42,876 nt of DNA, from the NCBI GenBank assembly GCA_944392425.1, contig CALXWM010000008.1:1-42876 (forward strand), read 5' to 3'. A program made the position numbers and the translations under genes. Numbering within the stretch: the stretch's first letter is position 1; the number at the start of each line of letters is the position of its first letter. The notes beneath the pieces were generated by a model. It was not told the DNA's origin. It searched no databases and worked only from the letters and a program-made list of their open reading frames with translations. Positions 30,612-39,759 of the stretch are shown piece by piece. The DNA comes from an uncultured Clostridia bacterium (GTDB taxonomy: Bacteria > Bacillota > Clostridia > TANB77 > CAG-508).

Positions 30612-31266
30612 TAAAATGTGCACCCTACTTACCCCTGACTTAGGTAAGATAGGGTGTAGCGCTAAGGGCGCAAGAAGAGCAAAGAGTACACTAATGGCAG
30701 GTACTCAATTTTTGTGTTTTGGCGACTTTTTAATATATAAAGGGGCAAGCTCATATCATATAAATTCATGTGAGCCAATAGAAATATTTTATAATTTAAG
30801 ATTAGATATAGACAAATTAACCTATGCTTCAAGAGTTGCAAAAATAGTAAATGATGTAACAGATGAAAATCAAAATACATATAGAATATTGCAATTAACA
30901 TTAAATACAATATATATGTTAGCTGAATCAGATAAGGATATGGACTTTATATATTCAATATTTAAAATAAGGCTATTGAGTATAATAGGATTTAGACCAA
31001 TAATAGACAAATGCTCCAATTGTGGTAGCAAAGAAAATTTAAGATATTTTAGCTTCAGAGATAGTGGATTTAAATGTGAAAGCTGTGGTAGACAGGATAA
31101 AGGAGCAGTACAAATAAGTGATACAACTATAAAAGCTATGAGGTATATAATAATGTCAGACGCTAAAAAAATATATTCATTTGAATTATCTGACGAAAAT
31201 AAACAAGAACTAAAATTAGTAAGCAAAATTTATTTAAATGATTGCTTAGATAGAGAGTATGAATAA
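30553..31266 (+). CDS. recO: DNA repair protein RecO
   Basis: RecO loads RecA on single-stranded DNA with RecR in the RecFOR pathway. The 237-residue protein has the N-terminal OB fold (KGLILAQNNMGDYDKMCTLL, then LGKIGCSAKGARRAKS) and a zinc-binding C-terminal part with C154, C157, C175 and C178 in the order CSNC..CESC. AAGGAAAG precedes the ATG. It overlaps yqzL and ends the operon that begins at yqfC or earlier; a hairpin at 31329-31357 follows. A 13-bp near-perfect hairpin lies inside its coding sequence (30621-30656). Confidence 0.92.
   Translation: MGLIKTKGLILAQNNMGDYDKMCTLLTPDLGKIGCSAKGARRAKSTLMAGTQFLCFGDFLIYKGASSYHINSCEPIEIFYNLRLDIDKLTYASRVAKIVNDVTDENQNTYRILQLTLNTIYMLAESDKDMDFIYSIFKIRLLSIIGFRPIIDKCSNCGSKENLRYFSFRDSGFKCESCGRQDKGAVQISDTTIKAMRYIIMSDAKKIYSFELSDENKQELKLVSKIYLNDCLDREYE
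30621..30656 (+). other. Hairpin inside the recO coding sequence
   Basis: CACCCTA-CTTACC (30621-30633) pairs with GGTAAG-TAGGGTG (30643-30656) with one bulged A and a 9-nt loop. The GC content is locally high for this genome. The encoded residues are normal for RecO. Confidence 0.4.
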
Positions 31267-31328
31267 TTTTTAGCTATCCATTGAAAAATATTCATAATTG
31301 AGGTAAAATATATATAATGAAAAAAGAA

Positions 31329-31357
31329 AACAGTAGCCAAGAGATAAGGCTACTGTT
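31329..31357 (+). terminator. Hairpin after recO
   Basis: AACAGTAGCC (31329-31338) pairs with GGCTACTGTT (31348-31357) around a 9-nt loop. The following AAAATAAATTTT is only weakly U-rich. Confidence 0.6.
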
Positions 31358-31419
31358 AAAATAAATTTTATGGATAAAATTTATTAAAAGGAGAGAAGCA
31401 TATAGAGAGGAATTTTTTA

Positions 31420-33099
31420 ATGAATAAAAAATGGAAGCTTAAACAAAATAATGAGAATAGAATATCAGATATATCTAAGAAATTTAATCTAACATATATA
31501 GTTGCACAAAAACTAGCAGAAAAGAATTTAACTGATAGAGAAGTAGAAATATTTTTAAATCCAACAAGGAAAGATTTCCATAATCCTTTTGATTTGCCAG
31601 ATATGGAAAAGGCTGTAGATAGAATCTTAAAAGCAATGGAAAATAAAGAAAAAATAGTTATATATGGTGACTATGATGCAGATGGAATTACAAGTACAAC
31701 AATTTTAAAAAGATTTTTTGGAGATAGAGGCATTGAGGTAGGCACATATATTCCAAATAGATTAGATGAAGGATATGGACTAAATGAAGAAGCTATTAAA
31801 GAGATTGCAAACGAGGGCTATAACTTAATGATTACAGTTGATTGTGGTATAACAGCAGTAAAAGAGGTTGAGCTTGCAAAAAGCTTAGGAATAGATGTTA
31901 TAATAACAGACCATCACGAAGTGCCAGAAGAGTTGCCAAAGGCGACAGCAGTTGTAGATGCTAAAAGAAAAGATAATGAATATCCTTTTAATGGGTTAGC
32001 AGGTTGCGGAGTAGCTTTCAAGTTAACTCAGGCATTAAGCATTAAGCTAAACTTAAATGAGAATGAATGGCTAAAATATATAGATATAGCATGTATAGGA
32101 ACAATTTCAGATATAGTGCCATTAATCGATGAAAATAGAGTTATTGCAAAATTAGGTTTGATGTTAGTAGCAGTTACAAAAAATATTGGACTAAAAACTT
32201 TAATAAGTATGATAGGTGTTAAAAAAATAGACTCTACATTTGTTTCTTTTGGAATTTCTCCAAGAATCAATGCATGTGGCAGAATGGGACATCAAGAAGA
32301 TGCATTAAATTTGTTTTTAACAAATGACCCAATTGAAGCTAGAAATTTAGCAATTAAGTTAGAGGAATATAATAGACAAAGACAAGAGATTGAAAAAAAT
32401 ATATATAATGAAGCTCTAGAATTAATTTCTAAAGAAAAAGAGGAACCTTGCATTGTACTTGGAAAAGAAGGATGGCATCATGGTGTCATAGGAATTGTGT
32501 CATCAAAAGTAACAGATATTACATATAAACCAAGTATACTAGTTTGTTTTGAAGGAGAAAACTCAAAAGGATCCGGTAGAAGTATACAAGGATTTGACTT
32601 ACATGAAGCAGTATATAATTGTAAAGATTACTTAACAGCTTGCGGTGGACATAGTATGGCAATAGGACTAAGTTTAAAAACTAAAGAATTTGAACCTTTT
32701 AAAAAAGCAATCATAGAATATGCAAAAACAAAAAACATAGAAAACTTAGAACCAGAGCTTTTGATTGATGAAGAAATAAATTCATCAGATATAAGTATTT
32801 CTGGAATAGATAAAATTTCTTTATTAGAACCATTTGGTGAAAGCAATAGTATGCCAATTGTGTTATATAAAAATTTAAAAATCATATCGATTAGAACTTT
32901 ATCTGAGGGGAAACATTTGAAATTAGTCTTAATTGATGGCAATAATTATATTGACGCAATTGGATTTAGCATGGGAGATTTAGCAGAAAAGTATCAAATT
33001 GGAGATAAAGTAGATATTGTCGGAAACATAAGTGTAAATAGGTATAAAGACTTGGAAAATGTGCAGATAACTCTAAAAGATATGAGGACAAGCATTTAG
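31420..33099 (+). CDS. recJ: Single-stranded-DNA-specific exonuclease RecJ
   Basis: RecJ is a 5'-3' exonuclease of single-stranded DNA acting in recombination and mismatch repair. The 559-residue protein has the DHH phosphoesterase motifs: YGDYDADGITST (about 84-95), TVDCGITA, TDHHEVPE (about 165-172) and the C-terminal DHHA1 motif in ACGGHSMAIGLSL. An OB-fold nucleic-acid-binding tail ends the protein (KVDIVGNISVNRYKDLENVQ). It is somewhat shorter than the 750-residue Bacillus enzyme, typical of clostridial RecJ. GAGAGGAA lies before the start. relA follows after 87 bases; recJ-relA order is common in Clostridia. Confidence 0.94.
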   Translation: MNKKWKLKQNNENRISDISKKFNLTYIVAQKLAEKNLTDREVEIFLNPTRKDFHNPFDLPDMEKAVDRILKAMENKEKIVIYGDYDADGITSTTILKRFFGDRGIEVGTYIPNRLDEGYGLNEEAIKEIANEGYNLMITVDCGITAVKEVELAKSLGIDVIITDHHEVPEELPKATAVVDAKRKDNEYPFNGLAGCGVAFKLTQALSIKLNLNENEWLKYIDIACIGTISDIVPLIDENRVIAKLGLMLVAVTKNIGLKTLISMIGVKKIDSTFVSFGISPRINACGRMGHQEDALNLFLTNDPIEARNLAIKLEEYNRQRQEIEKNIYNEALELISKEKEEPCIVLGKEGWHHGVIGIVSSKVTDITYKPSILVCFEGENSKGSGRSIQGFDLHEAVYNCKDYLTACGGHSMAIGLSLKTKEFEPFKKAIIEYAKTKNIENLEPELLIDEEINSSDISISGIDKISLLEPFGESNSMPIVLYKNLKIISIRTLSEGKHLKLVLIDGNNYIDAIGFSMGDLAEKYQIGDKVDIVGNISVNRYKDLENVQITLKDMRTSI

Positions 33100-33116
33100 A
33101 ATTAAATATATATTAT

Positions 33117-33144
33117 ACATCATACATTCTCTCTCATATGATGT
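33117..33144 (+). other. Hairpin between recJ and relA
   Basis: ACATCATA pairs with TATGATGT across a 12-nt loop that contains CATTCTCTCTCA, the GAGAGAATG string seen in reverse at the end of family-A cores. It is a weak terminator candidate or repeat remnant. Confidence 0.4.
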
Positions 33145-33186
33145 TTAATAAAAATAAACAATTCTAAATGTAGATAGGGGGTATGT

Positions 33187-35379
33187 ATGTCAGAAGTAAA
33201 AGAGGTTACAATAAAAGATGTAATAAATGAAACAAAAAAACATAATAGAAAATCAGATTCAAAGTTAATAATGAAAGCTTACAATTATGCTGTGGCTCAT
33301 CATGGTGATCAAAAACGTAAATCTGGGGAGCCTTATATTATACATCCAATTCAAGTGGCATATATACTATCTACTCTAGGGCTGGATGATGCTACAATTT
33401 GTGCAGCTTTAATGCATGATTTGGCAGAAGACACAGATGTTACAATTGAAGATATTTCAAAAGATTTTAGCCCAGAAATTGCTGAAATGGTAAATGGTGT
33501 TACTAAACTTGGAAAGATTAATTATGTAAGTGCAGAAGAGCAACAGGTTGAAAATTATAGAAAAATGTTTCTTGCAATGGGTAAAGATATAAGAGTAATA
33601 CTTATAAAATTAGCAGATAGATTACACAATATGAGAACTCTTAAGTTTTTAACAAGAGATAGGCAAATCGCAAATGCAAGAGAAACCATGGATTTGTATG
33701 CTCCACTTGCAAATAGACTTGGTGTATATTCTTTAAAATGGGAACTTGAAGATTTAGCTTTTAAATATCTGTACCCAGAAGAATTTAGAGAAATCGCACA
33801 AGGTATTGATAAAAAAAGAGAAGAAAGACTTAAATTTATTGATGAAATAAAAGAAGAAATAAAAGTTAATTTAAAAAAAGAAAAAATTGAAGGTGAAATT
33901 ACTGGTAGAGCAAAACATTTATATTCTATTTATAGAAAAATGAAAAGGGATAATAAAACTTTAGATCAAATTTACGATTTATTTGCCTTAAGAATATTAG
34001 TAAATTCTGTGAAAGATTGTTATGCAACTTTAGGCGTTGTTCATGAACTTTATACACCTATGCCAGGAAGATTTAAAGATTATATTGCGGTTCCAAAGCC
34101 TAATATGTATCAATCACTTCATACAACATTAATTGGACCAAATGGAACACCTTTTGAAGTACAAATAAGAACATACAATATGCATAGAATTGCTGAATTT
34201 GGTATTGCAGCACACTGGGCATATAAAGAATCAGGATTTTTAAAAGGTAAAAAGACAAATGTTGTTGTCACAGACGATAAGTTAGCTTGGATAAGAGAAA
34301 GCTTAGAATGGCAAAAAGATATGCAAGATCCTCAAGAATTCTTAAAGACTCTGAAAACAGAGTTATTTGAGGATGAAGTATATGTATTTACTCCAAAAGG
34401 TGAAATAAAAACTTTACCAAAAGGAAGTACACCAATAGACTTTGCATATATGATACATGCAGAAGTTGGAAACAAAATGGTTGGGTGTAAAATCAACAGC
34501 AAAATGATGCCAATTGTAACAAAATTAAATAGTGGAGATATTGTTGAGATAATTACAAATGATAATAGCAGAGGACCAAGTAGAGACTGGCTAAAATTTG
34601 TACAGAGCACATCTGCAAAAACTAAAATTCAACAATGGTTTAAGAAACATGAAAAACAGCAAAATATTGCTAAAGGTAAAGATTTAATAGAAAAAGAAAT
34701 TAGAAGAATTGAATTGGCAGAAGAAGATTTATTTGTGCAAAAGTATTACTTGCCAGCTCTTCAAAGATATGGATTTAAGACTTTAGATGACATGTATGCA
34801 GCAGTTGGATTTGGCTCAATTACTGCAAATAAAATAATAACTAGAACTCTAGAAGAATATAGAAAGTTTCATGAAGAGGAAAATGTTGAGGAAAAAATTG
34901 TAGAGTTACAATCTGCTCCTAAAGCTAAGTCTTCAAAAGCTGGTATTATAGTAAAGGGAATAGATAATTGCTTAGTAAGACTTTCTAAATGCTGTAATCC
35001 AGTACCAGGAGACGAAATAATTGGATATATTACAAGAGGTAGAGGTGTAACAGTCCATCGTAAAGATTGTAAAAATGTAAAAGATTTGCTTGAAGATGAA
35101 GGCAGAATTATTGATGTTTACTGGGATGAAAAGAAAGAATCATCATACAATGTTGACATAACAGCATTTGCAAATGATAGAGAAGGACTATTAGCAGATG
35201 TTATAAAAGTAATTGGAAACACAAATACAAGATTGGTTGCTGTTTCTGCAAAAGCTAGTAAGGAAAAAATTGCAACAGTTGAGCTTACTTTGGAAGTTAA
35301 GGATATAGAGGATTTAACTAAAGCTCAAAGAGAATTGGGAAAAATAGATAGTGTGTATGATGTAAAACGTAAGAAATAG
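33187..35379 (+). CDS. relA: Bifunctional (p)ppGpp synthetase/hydrolase RelA/SpoT
   Basis: The stringent-response enzyme that makes and degrades (p)ppGpp during amino acid starvation. The 730-residue protein has the full long Rel layout: HD hydrolase (HHGDQKRKSGEPYIIHP, then LMHDLAEDT and KLADRLHNMRTL), the synthetase domain (GRAKHLYSIYRKM, DLFALRILV, YQSLHTT), the TGS domain near residues 395-455 (VYVFTPKGEIKTLPKGSTPIDFAY), the zinc-finger segment with CCNPVPGDEI, and a C-terminal ACT domain. The HD residues appear intact, so both activities are expected. AGGGGG precedes the start. It lies between recJ and hisS, as in many Clostridia. Confidence 0.97.
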   Translation: MSEVKEVTIKDVINETKKHNRKSDSKLIMKAYNYAVAHHGDQKRKSGEPYIIHPIQVAYILSTLGLDDATICAALMHDLAEDTDVTIEDISKDFSPEIAEMVNGVTKLGKINYVSAEEQQVENYRKMFLAMGKDIRVILIKLADRLHNMRTLKFLTRDRQIANARETMDLYAPLANRLGVYSLKWELEDLAFKYLYPEEFREIAQGIDKKREERLKFIDEIKEEIKVNLKKEKIEGEITGRAKHLYSIYRKMKRDNKTLDQIYDLFALRILVNSVKDCYATLGVVHELYTPMPGRFKDYIAVPKPNMYQSLHTTLIGPNGTPFEVQIRTYNMHRIAEFGIAAHWAYKESGFLKGKKTNVVVTDDKLAWIRESLEWQKDMQDPQEFLKTLKTELFEDEVYVFTPKGEIKTLPKGSTPIDFAYMIHAEVGNKMVGCKINSKMMPIVTKLNSGDIVEIITNDNSRGPSRDWLKFVQSTSAKTKIQQWFKKHEKQQNIAKGKDLIEKEIRRIELAEEDLFVQKYYLPALQRYGFKTLDDMYAAVGFGSITANKIITRTLEEYRKFHEEENVEEKIVELQSAPKAKSSKAGIIVKGIDNCLVRLSKCCNPVPGDEIIGYITRGRGVTVHRKDCKNVKDLLEDEGRIIDVYWDEKKESSYNVDITAFANDREGLLADVIKVIGNTNTRLVAVSAKASKEKIATVELTLEVKDIEDLTKAQRELGKIDSVYDVKRKK

Positions 35380-35468
35380 TGAAATATAGCAAAGCAGAAT
35401 CATATAATGAAGATTCAATTAAAGTATAAAAAGATAAATGATAAGTAGAAACTAAAGAAAGGAAAATC

Positions 35469-36126
35469 ATGATACTAAAGCAAATTGAAGTAAAATCAAG
35501 TTTAATAGATGATTACACCAATTGTTATATCATGCAAGATGAAGAAACAAAAGAAGCAATATGCATAGACCCGGGTGGAAGCATAGAAAAAATAATAGAA
35601 ATGCTTAAAATTTTAAATGCAAAGCTAAAATATATATACTTAACTCATTCACATATGGACCATATTGAAAAAGCAGAGGAACTTAAAGATATTTATGGTG
35701 GAGAAATATTAATTAGTAGAAAAGGTGCAGAAAACATTAATAATCCAGAAATTAATTTATCTAGTATGAGTGGAGTAGAACTTTATACCACAGTAGATTC
35801 AAGAGTTGATGATAAAGACATTTTACATATTGGAAAAATAGAACTTGAAGTAATATTAACTCCACGGACATACAAATGATGGAACAAGTTTATACTGTAA
35901 GGAAGAAGGAATTGTTTTTACCGGTGATACATTAATGTATATGGGATATGGAAGAACAGATTTCCCAACAGGAAATCTTAGAGAATTAAAAAAATCATTA
36001 AAAAAATCATTAAAAAAATTATTTGCATTACCAGAAAATACTTTTGTTTATCCGGGACATGGAATTGCAACTACAATTGGTGATGAGAAAGGAGATAATT
36101 ATGATACAAAAATTAAAAGGTACTAG
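35469..36126 (+). pseudogene. MBL-fold hydrolase (glyoxalase II-like), frameshifted
   Basis: The first 130 codons encode a metallo-beta-lactamase fold with the metal motif THSHMDHIEKAEEL. In the tract ACTCCACGGACATAC near 35866 one extra base shifts the frame, so PGHTNDGTSLY becomes PRTYK and a stop at 35877-35879. In the other frame homology continues as NDGTSLYCKEEGIVFTGDTL to GHGIATTIGDEK, ending at 36126. The break destroys the conserved P-G-H-T metal site. The second part has a 12-base tandem duplication giving LKKSLKKSLKK. The start follows AGAAAGGAAAA. The gene overlaps hisS by 26 bases, as in other Clostridia. A sequencing or assembly error remains possible. Confidence 0.85.
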
Positions 36127-37351
36127 AGATATATTGCCAAAAGAAGTAGTTACTTGGCAATATATTGAAGCAAAAGCAAAAGATTTGTTCGAAAGATATG
36201 GATATAACGAAATAAGAACACCAATAATAGAAAGCTTAGATTTATTTCAAAGAGGTGTTGGAGAAACAACTGATGTTGTACAAAAAGAAATGTACAATTT
36301 CGAAGATAAAGGTGGAAGAAAAATAGCTTTAAGACCAGAGGGAACAGCAGGAGTTGTTAGAGCATACATAGAAGACGGGTTATCTAGCGAACCATCACCA
36401 CTAAAATTATGGTACAAAATGTCTATGTACAGATACGAAAATGTTCAAAAAGGCAGACAAAGAGAATTCAATCAAATTGGTGTAGAATTATTTGGGTCAG
36501 ATTCATATATGGCAGATGTAGAAATAATTCAAATGTGTACTAAATTTTTTGAAGAATTAAACATTAAAGATATTGAATTAAATATTAATAGCATAGGATG
36601 TCCAAAGTGCAGAAATGAATATAAAGAGGCTCTAAAAGATTTTATTAGACCAAATTTAGATAAATATTGTGATACTTGCAAAACAAGATTTGAGAAAAAT
36701 CCTATGAGAATATTGGATTGTAAAGAAGAAACTTGCAAAAAGTTAAATCAAAATGCTCCAAGAATTTTAGACTATTTATGCGAAGAATGTAAAACACATT
36801 TTGAAAATCTTAAAAATATGTTGAATGAACTAGGAATTGAGTACAAAGTAGATAGTAATATAGTAAGAGGATTAGACTATTATACAAAAACTGTTTTTGA
36901 GTTTGTATCAAAAATAGATGGATTAACAGTACTTGGTGGAGGAAGATATGATGGTCTAGCAGAAGAGCTAGGTGGACCAAAAACTCCAGCTATAGGATTT
37001 GCAACAGGTATGGAAAGATTAATAGATGTATTTGAAGCAAATAATAAAGATTTAAATTTAGAAAAGAATATGCAAATATTTGTGGCATATATAGGCGATA
37101 AAGCAAATTTATTTGCAACAAAATATATCGAAAAATTAAGAGAGGCCGGCATTTATGCTGAAAAAGACATAATGGGAAGAAGTTTGAAAGCTCAGCTAAA
37201 ATATGCAGACAAAAAACAATCTAAATTTGTTATAACAATTGGAGATAATGAAATAGAAACAGGAAAAGCTAGTTTGAAAAATATGGCAACAGGTGACACA
37301 GAAGAAATTGAATTAAATAATATAGAAGAAATTAAATCAAAAGTATGTTAG
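36101..37351 (+). CDS. hisS: Histidyl-tRNA synthetase
   Basis: Class II synthetase charging tRNA-His. The 416-residue protein starts IQKLKGTRDILP, has motif 2 (MYRYENVQKGRQREFNQIG), the HisA motif VRGLDYYTKTVFEF and motif 3 region IGFATGMERLID, and an HGTP anticodon-binding domain at the C-terminus. An insertion domain with four CxxC-like pairs (CPKC, CDTC, CEEC) is intact. The frame is open from 36023, but GAAAGGAGATAATT directly before the ATG at 36101 fixes the start. It overlaps the damaged MBL hydrolase gene, so its translation may once have been coupled to it. Confidence 0.97.
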   Translation: MIQKLKGTRDILPKEVVTWQYIEAKAKDLFERYGYNEIRTPIIESLDLFQRGVGETTDVVQKEMYNFEDKGGRKIALRPEGTAGVVRAYIEDGLSSEPSPLKLWYKMSMYRYENVQKGRQREFNQIGVELFGSDSYMADVEIIQMCTKFFEELNIKDIELNINSIGCPKCRNEYKEALKDFIRPNLDKYCDTCKTRFEKNPMRILDCKEETCKKLNQNAPRILDYLCEECKTHFENLKNMLNELGIEYKVDSNIVRGLDYYTKTVFEFVSKIDGLTVLGGGRYDGLAEELGGPKTPAIGFATGMERLIDVFEANNKDLNLEKNMQIFVAYIGDKANLFATKYIEKLREAGIYAEKDIMGRSLKAQLKYADKKQSKFVITIGDNEIETGKASLKNMATGDTEEIELNNIEEIKSKVC

Positions 37352-37405
37352 TCAATAGTGATAAAATTGTAAAAAATAGATTTAGTATTTTTGAAAGGAT
37401 AAAAA

Positions 37406-38716
37406 ATGTATAATACACTAGTTATAATATTTGCCAAGATATTGAATTTTTTTGCAAATATTTTATGCAAAATACTACATAAAGATAATGGAAATATGTT
37501 GGGAAAAATAGTAAAAAAACTAAGCCCAGATATATTAAAAAGTATAAAAATAGATTGCCCAGTAATTGCAGTAACTGCTACAAATGGAAAAACAACAACA
37601 AACAATGCTATTCGATATATGTTAGAGCAAAATGGCAAAAAGGTAGTAAGCAATAGAGAAGGCAATAATATGGAAACAGGAATTATAACGGCTCTAATAA
37701 AGAATTGTACATTAACAGGCAAAATTAAAGCAGATTTTGTGACATTTGAAGTAGATGAAAGTTATGTACCAATAGTTTTTAAGAAAATACCATTAAATAC
37801 ACTTGTCGTTCTAAATTTCTTTAGAGACCAGCTAGATAGAAATGGAGAAGTTGAAAGCTTAATATTAAAAATAAATGAGTTCTTAAAAACTTATGATGGC
37901 AATTTAGTATTAAATAATGATGACCCAAATGTTGCAAGATTAGGGAGAGCAAACGAAAATAATAAAAATGTATATTATTTTAGTGTAGATAAATATAAAT
38001 ATGCAACTGAAGAGCAAAGCGAAGCTGGTGAAGGAAAATTCTGCCCATTTGATAAAACAAGACTGGAATATGAGTATTATCAATATTCGCATATAGGAAA
38101 ATTCAAATGCCCAAAATGTGGATATGGTGAGGAAAACTTGTATACAAAAGTAGAAAACGTAGATTTAGATGCAAAAACTTTTAAAGAAGAAGATATTTCT
38201 TATGAATTTTTAGCTAATAACATCTATACAATTTATAATTATGCAGCGGTTATAAGTGTGGCTAAACTTTATGATTTAGATGCAAAAGAAACTATAAAAA
38301 CATTTAAGTTAGATAATGGAAGAGCAGAAAATGTAAAAATAAATGGCTGTGAAACAATTATAAACTTAGCAAAAAATCCTACAGGCGCCAATGTGTCGCT
38401 AAGAACTCTAAATGAAGACAAAGAAGAAAAAGAATTATTATTTGTATTAAATGATAATTCAGCTGATGGACATGATGTGTCTTGGATATGGGACATTAAT
38501 TTTAATGTGCAAAATGTAACAAGAATAGTTACAGCAGGAACTAGAGCTTACGATATGGCAATAAGAATAAAAACAAGTGGATTTGATGCAAATAAAATAG
38601 AACCATATTTAGATTTAAAAGAAGCTCTGCAAGCTTTATATAAAACCAACACAAAAAAATATGTAATTGCAAATTATACAGCTTTGCAGCCAACAAGAAG
38701 GGAAATTTTACGATAG
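37406..38716 (+). CDS. murT: Lipid II isoglutaminyl synthase subunit MurT
   Basis: MurT with GatD amidates the D-glutamate of lipid II to D-isoglutamine. The 436-residue Mur-ligase-like protein has a hydrophobic N-terminus, the ATP loop VTATNGKTTTNNAIR (56-70), the central ligase motifs NLVLNNDDPNVARLG, a zinc-ribbon insert and a C-terminal DUF1727 domain with NPTGANVSLR and LNDNSADGHDVSWIWD. In the ribbon the first pair reads CPFD instead of CxxC while the second, CPKC, is normal, so zinc binding may be altered. GAAAGGAT precedes the ATG. The stop codon lies inside a family-C repeat, and gatD follows after about 100 bases. Confidence 0.93.
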   Translation: MYNTLVIIFAKILNFFANILCKILHKDNGNMLGKIVKKLSPDILKSIKIDCPVIAVTATNGKTTTNNAIRYMLEQNGKKVVSNREGNNMETGIITALIKNCTLTGKIKADFVTFEVDESYVPIVFKKIPLNTLVVLNFFRDQLDRNGEVESLILKINEFLKTYDGNLVLNNDDPNVARLGRANENNKNVYYFSVDKYKYATEEQSEAGEGKFCPFDKTRLEYEYYQYSHIGKFKCPKCGYGEENLYTKVENVDLDAKTFKEEDISYEFLANNIYTIYNYAAVISVAKLYDLDAKETIKTFKLDNGRAENVKINGCETIINLAKNPTGANVSLRTLNEDKEEKELLFVLNDNSADGHDVSWIWDINFNVQNVTRIVTAGTRAYDMAIRIKTSGFDANKIEPYLDLKEALQALYKTNTKKYVIANYTALQPTRREILR

Positions 38717-38793
38717 GGACGGACCTTTTCGTAAAAAATTTTCCATTGGGGACGGTCCTTTTTGTAAAATTTTACGTTTTGCTCCGTCCCCAA
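38708..38793. repeat. Family-C elements between murT and gatD
   Basis: A partial copy (TTTTACGATAGGGACGGACC) overlaps the murT stop codon. A second hairpin follows, TTGGGGACGG (38746-38755) pairing with CCGTCCCCAA (38784-38793), with GTAAAATTTTAC at the centre. The murT reading frame therefore ends within repeat DNA. Confidence 0.75.
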
Positions 38794-38813
38794 CAGAAAA
38801 AAGGAGTTATTGA

Positions 38814-39638
38814 ATGAAAGAAATTAAGTTATTGTATTTGTACCCTGATATGTTAGAACTCTATGGTGATTATGGCAATATACAGGTTCTTAAGTATAGA
38901 TTAGAAAAAAGAGGATTTAATTTAATAGTAGATAAGTATAGTATTGGTGATGAAGCTCCTGATTTTACTTCTTATGATATAGTTTTTGCAGGTGGGGGAG
39001 CAGATAATGAGCAATCTATACTTTCAAAAGACTTAATAAAATATAAGGATAATATTAAAGAAGCAGTAGAAAAAGGTGTATTTATCTTACTAATTTGTGG
39101 AGCCTATCAATTATTTGGAAAATATTATAAAGGTGTTGAAGGAAATATTATTCCGGGATTAGAAGTTTTTAATTATTACACAGTTGCGGAGCCTGATAGA
39201 AAGAAAAGATGTATTGGTAATATTGTTTTAAAAGTGAATTTAAATAGATATGAAAAAAATAATCAAGAAAATTTACAAAGTGATAATACGGAAGAGAAAA
39301 ATGATAATTTAGAAGAAAGCAAGGTTGAAACAGAAGTAATCGGGTTCGAAAATCATGGTGGACAAACTTTTGATATTGACTCACCATTTGGCAAAGTTTT
39401 ATATGGTAATGGTAATAAATTTGGAGATACAGAAGAAGGATTTTTCAAAGAAAATGTTATCGCTACATACCTTCATGGACCACTACTTGCAAAAAATCCA
39501 GAAGTTAGTGATTATATTATTTCTTATTGCTTAGAAAGAAAGTACAATGAGAAAATAGAGCTTGAAAAACTTGATGATACCTTTGAAGAAAAATGTAGAG
39601 CACAATTGCTTGAGAAGTTTTTAGGTGAAAAGGAATAA
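38814..39638 (+). CDS. gatD: Lipid II isoglutaminyl synthase glutaminase subunit GatD
   Basis: GatD supplies ammonia to MurT for amidation of lipid II. The 274-residue class I glutamine amidotransferase has the nucleophile Cys95 in LLICGAYQLFG, the catalytic HGP motif near residue 220 (ATYLHGPLLAKNP), and the GatD-type start LYLYPDMLELYGDYGN. Residues 143-172 are an Asn/Glu-rich insert (RYEKNNQENLQ), like the inserts in engB and era. AAAAGGAGTT precedes the start. The murT-gatD pair is the normal arrangement. A promoter for the next gene begins 90 bases downstream; no good terminator lies between. Confidence 0.94.
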   Translation: MKEIKLLYLYPDMLELYGDYGNIQVLKYRLEKRGFNLIVDKYSIGDEAPDFTSYDIVFAGGGADNEQSILSKDLIKYKDNIKEAVEKGVFILLICGAYQLFGKYYKGVEGNIIPGLEVFNYYTVAEPDRKKRCIGNIVLKVNLNRYEKNNQENLQSDNTEEKNDNLEESKVETEVIGFENHGGQTFDIDSPFGKVLYGNGNKFGDTEEGFFKENVIATYLHGPLLAKNPEVSDYIISYCLERKYNEKIELEKLDDTFEEKCRAQLLEKFLGEKE

Positions 39639-39729
39639 ATGTTAAAACAGCTTTGGAAATGTGCCATACAAGGCATTCTCAAAAAATGTTTTAAATTGTA
39701 AAAAAATGGATAATCAATGCCGGGAAATT

Positions 39730-39758
39730 TTGACTTTTTGGGCATTTTGTGATATAAT
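39730..39758 (+). promoter_or_regulatory. Promoter of the papain-like cassette
   Basis: TTGACT (39730-39735) and TATAAT (39753-39758) are separated by exactly 17 bp, a near-consensus promoter. The start of transcription should fall inside the palindrome at 39760-39794. Confidence 0.8.
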
Positions 39759-39759
39759 T

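Noticed and set aside
36023..36100. Longer HisS start at 36023
   Set aside because: The extension translates MBL-hydrolase sequence in another frame. GAAAGGAGATAATT directly before 36101 decides the start.
35935..36126. A separate 63-codon gene before hisS
   Set aside because: It is the second half of the frameshifted MBL-fold hydrolase, continuous with upstream homology in the same frame.
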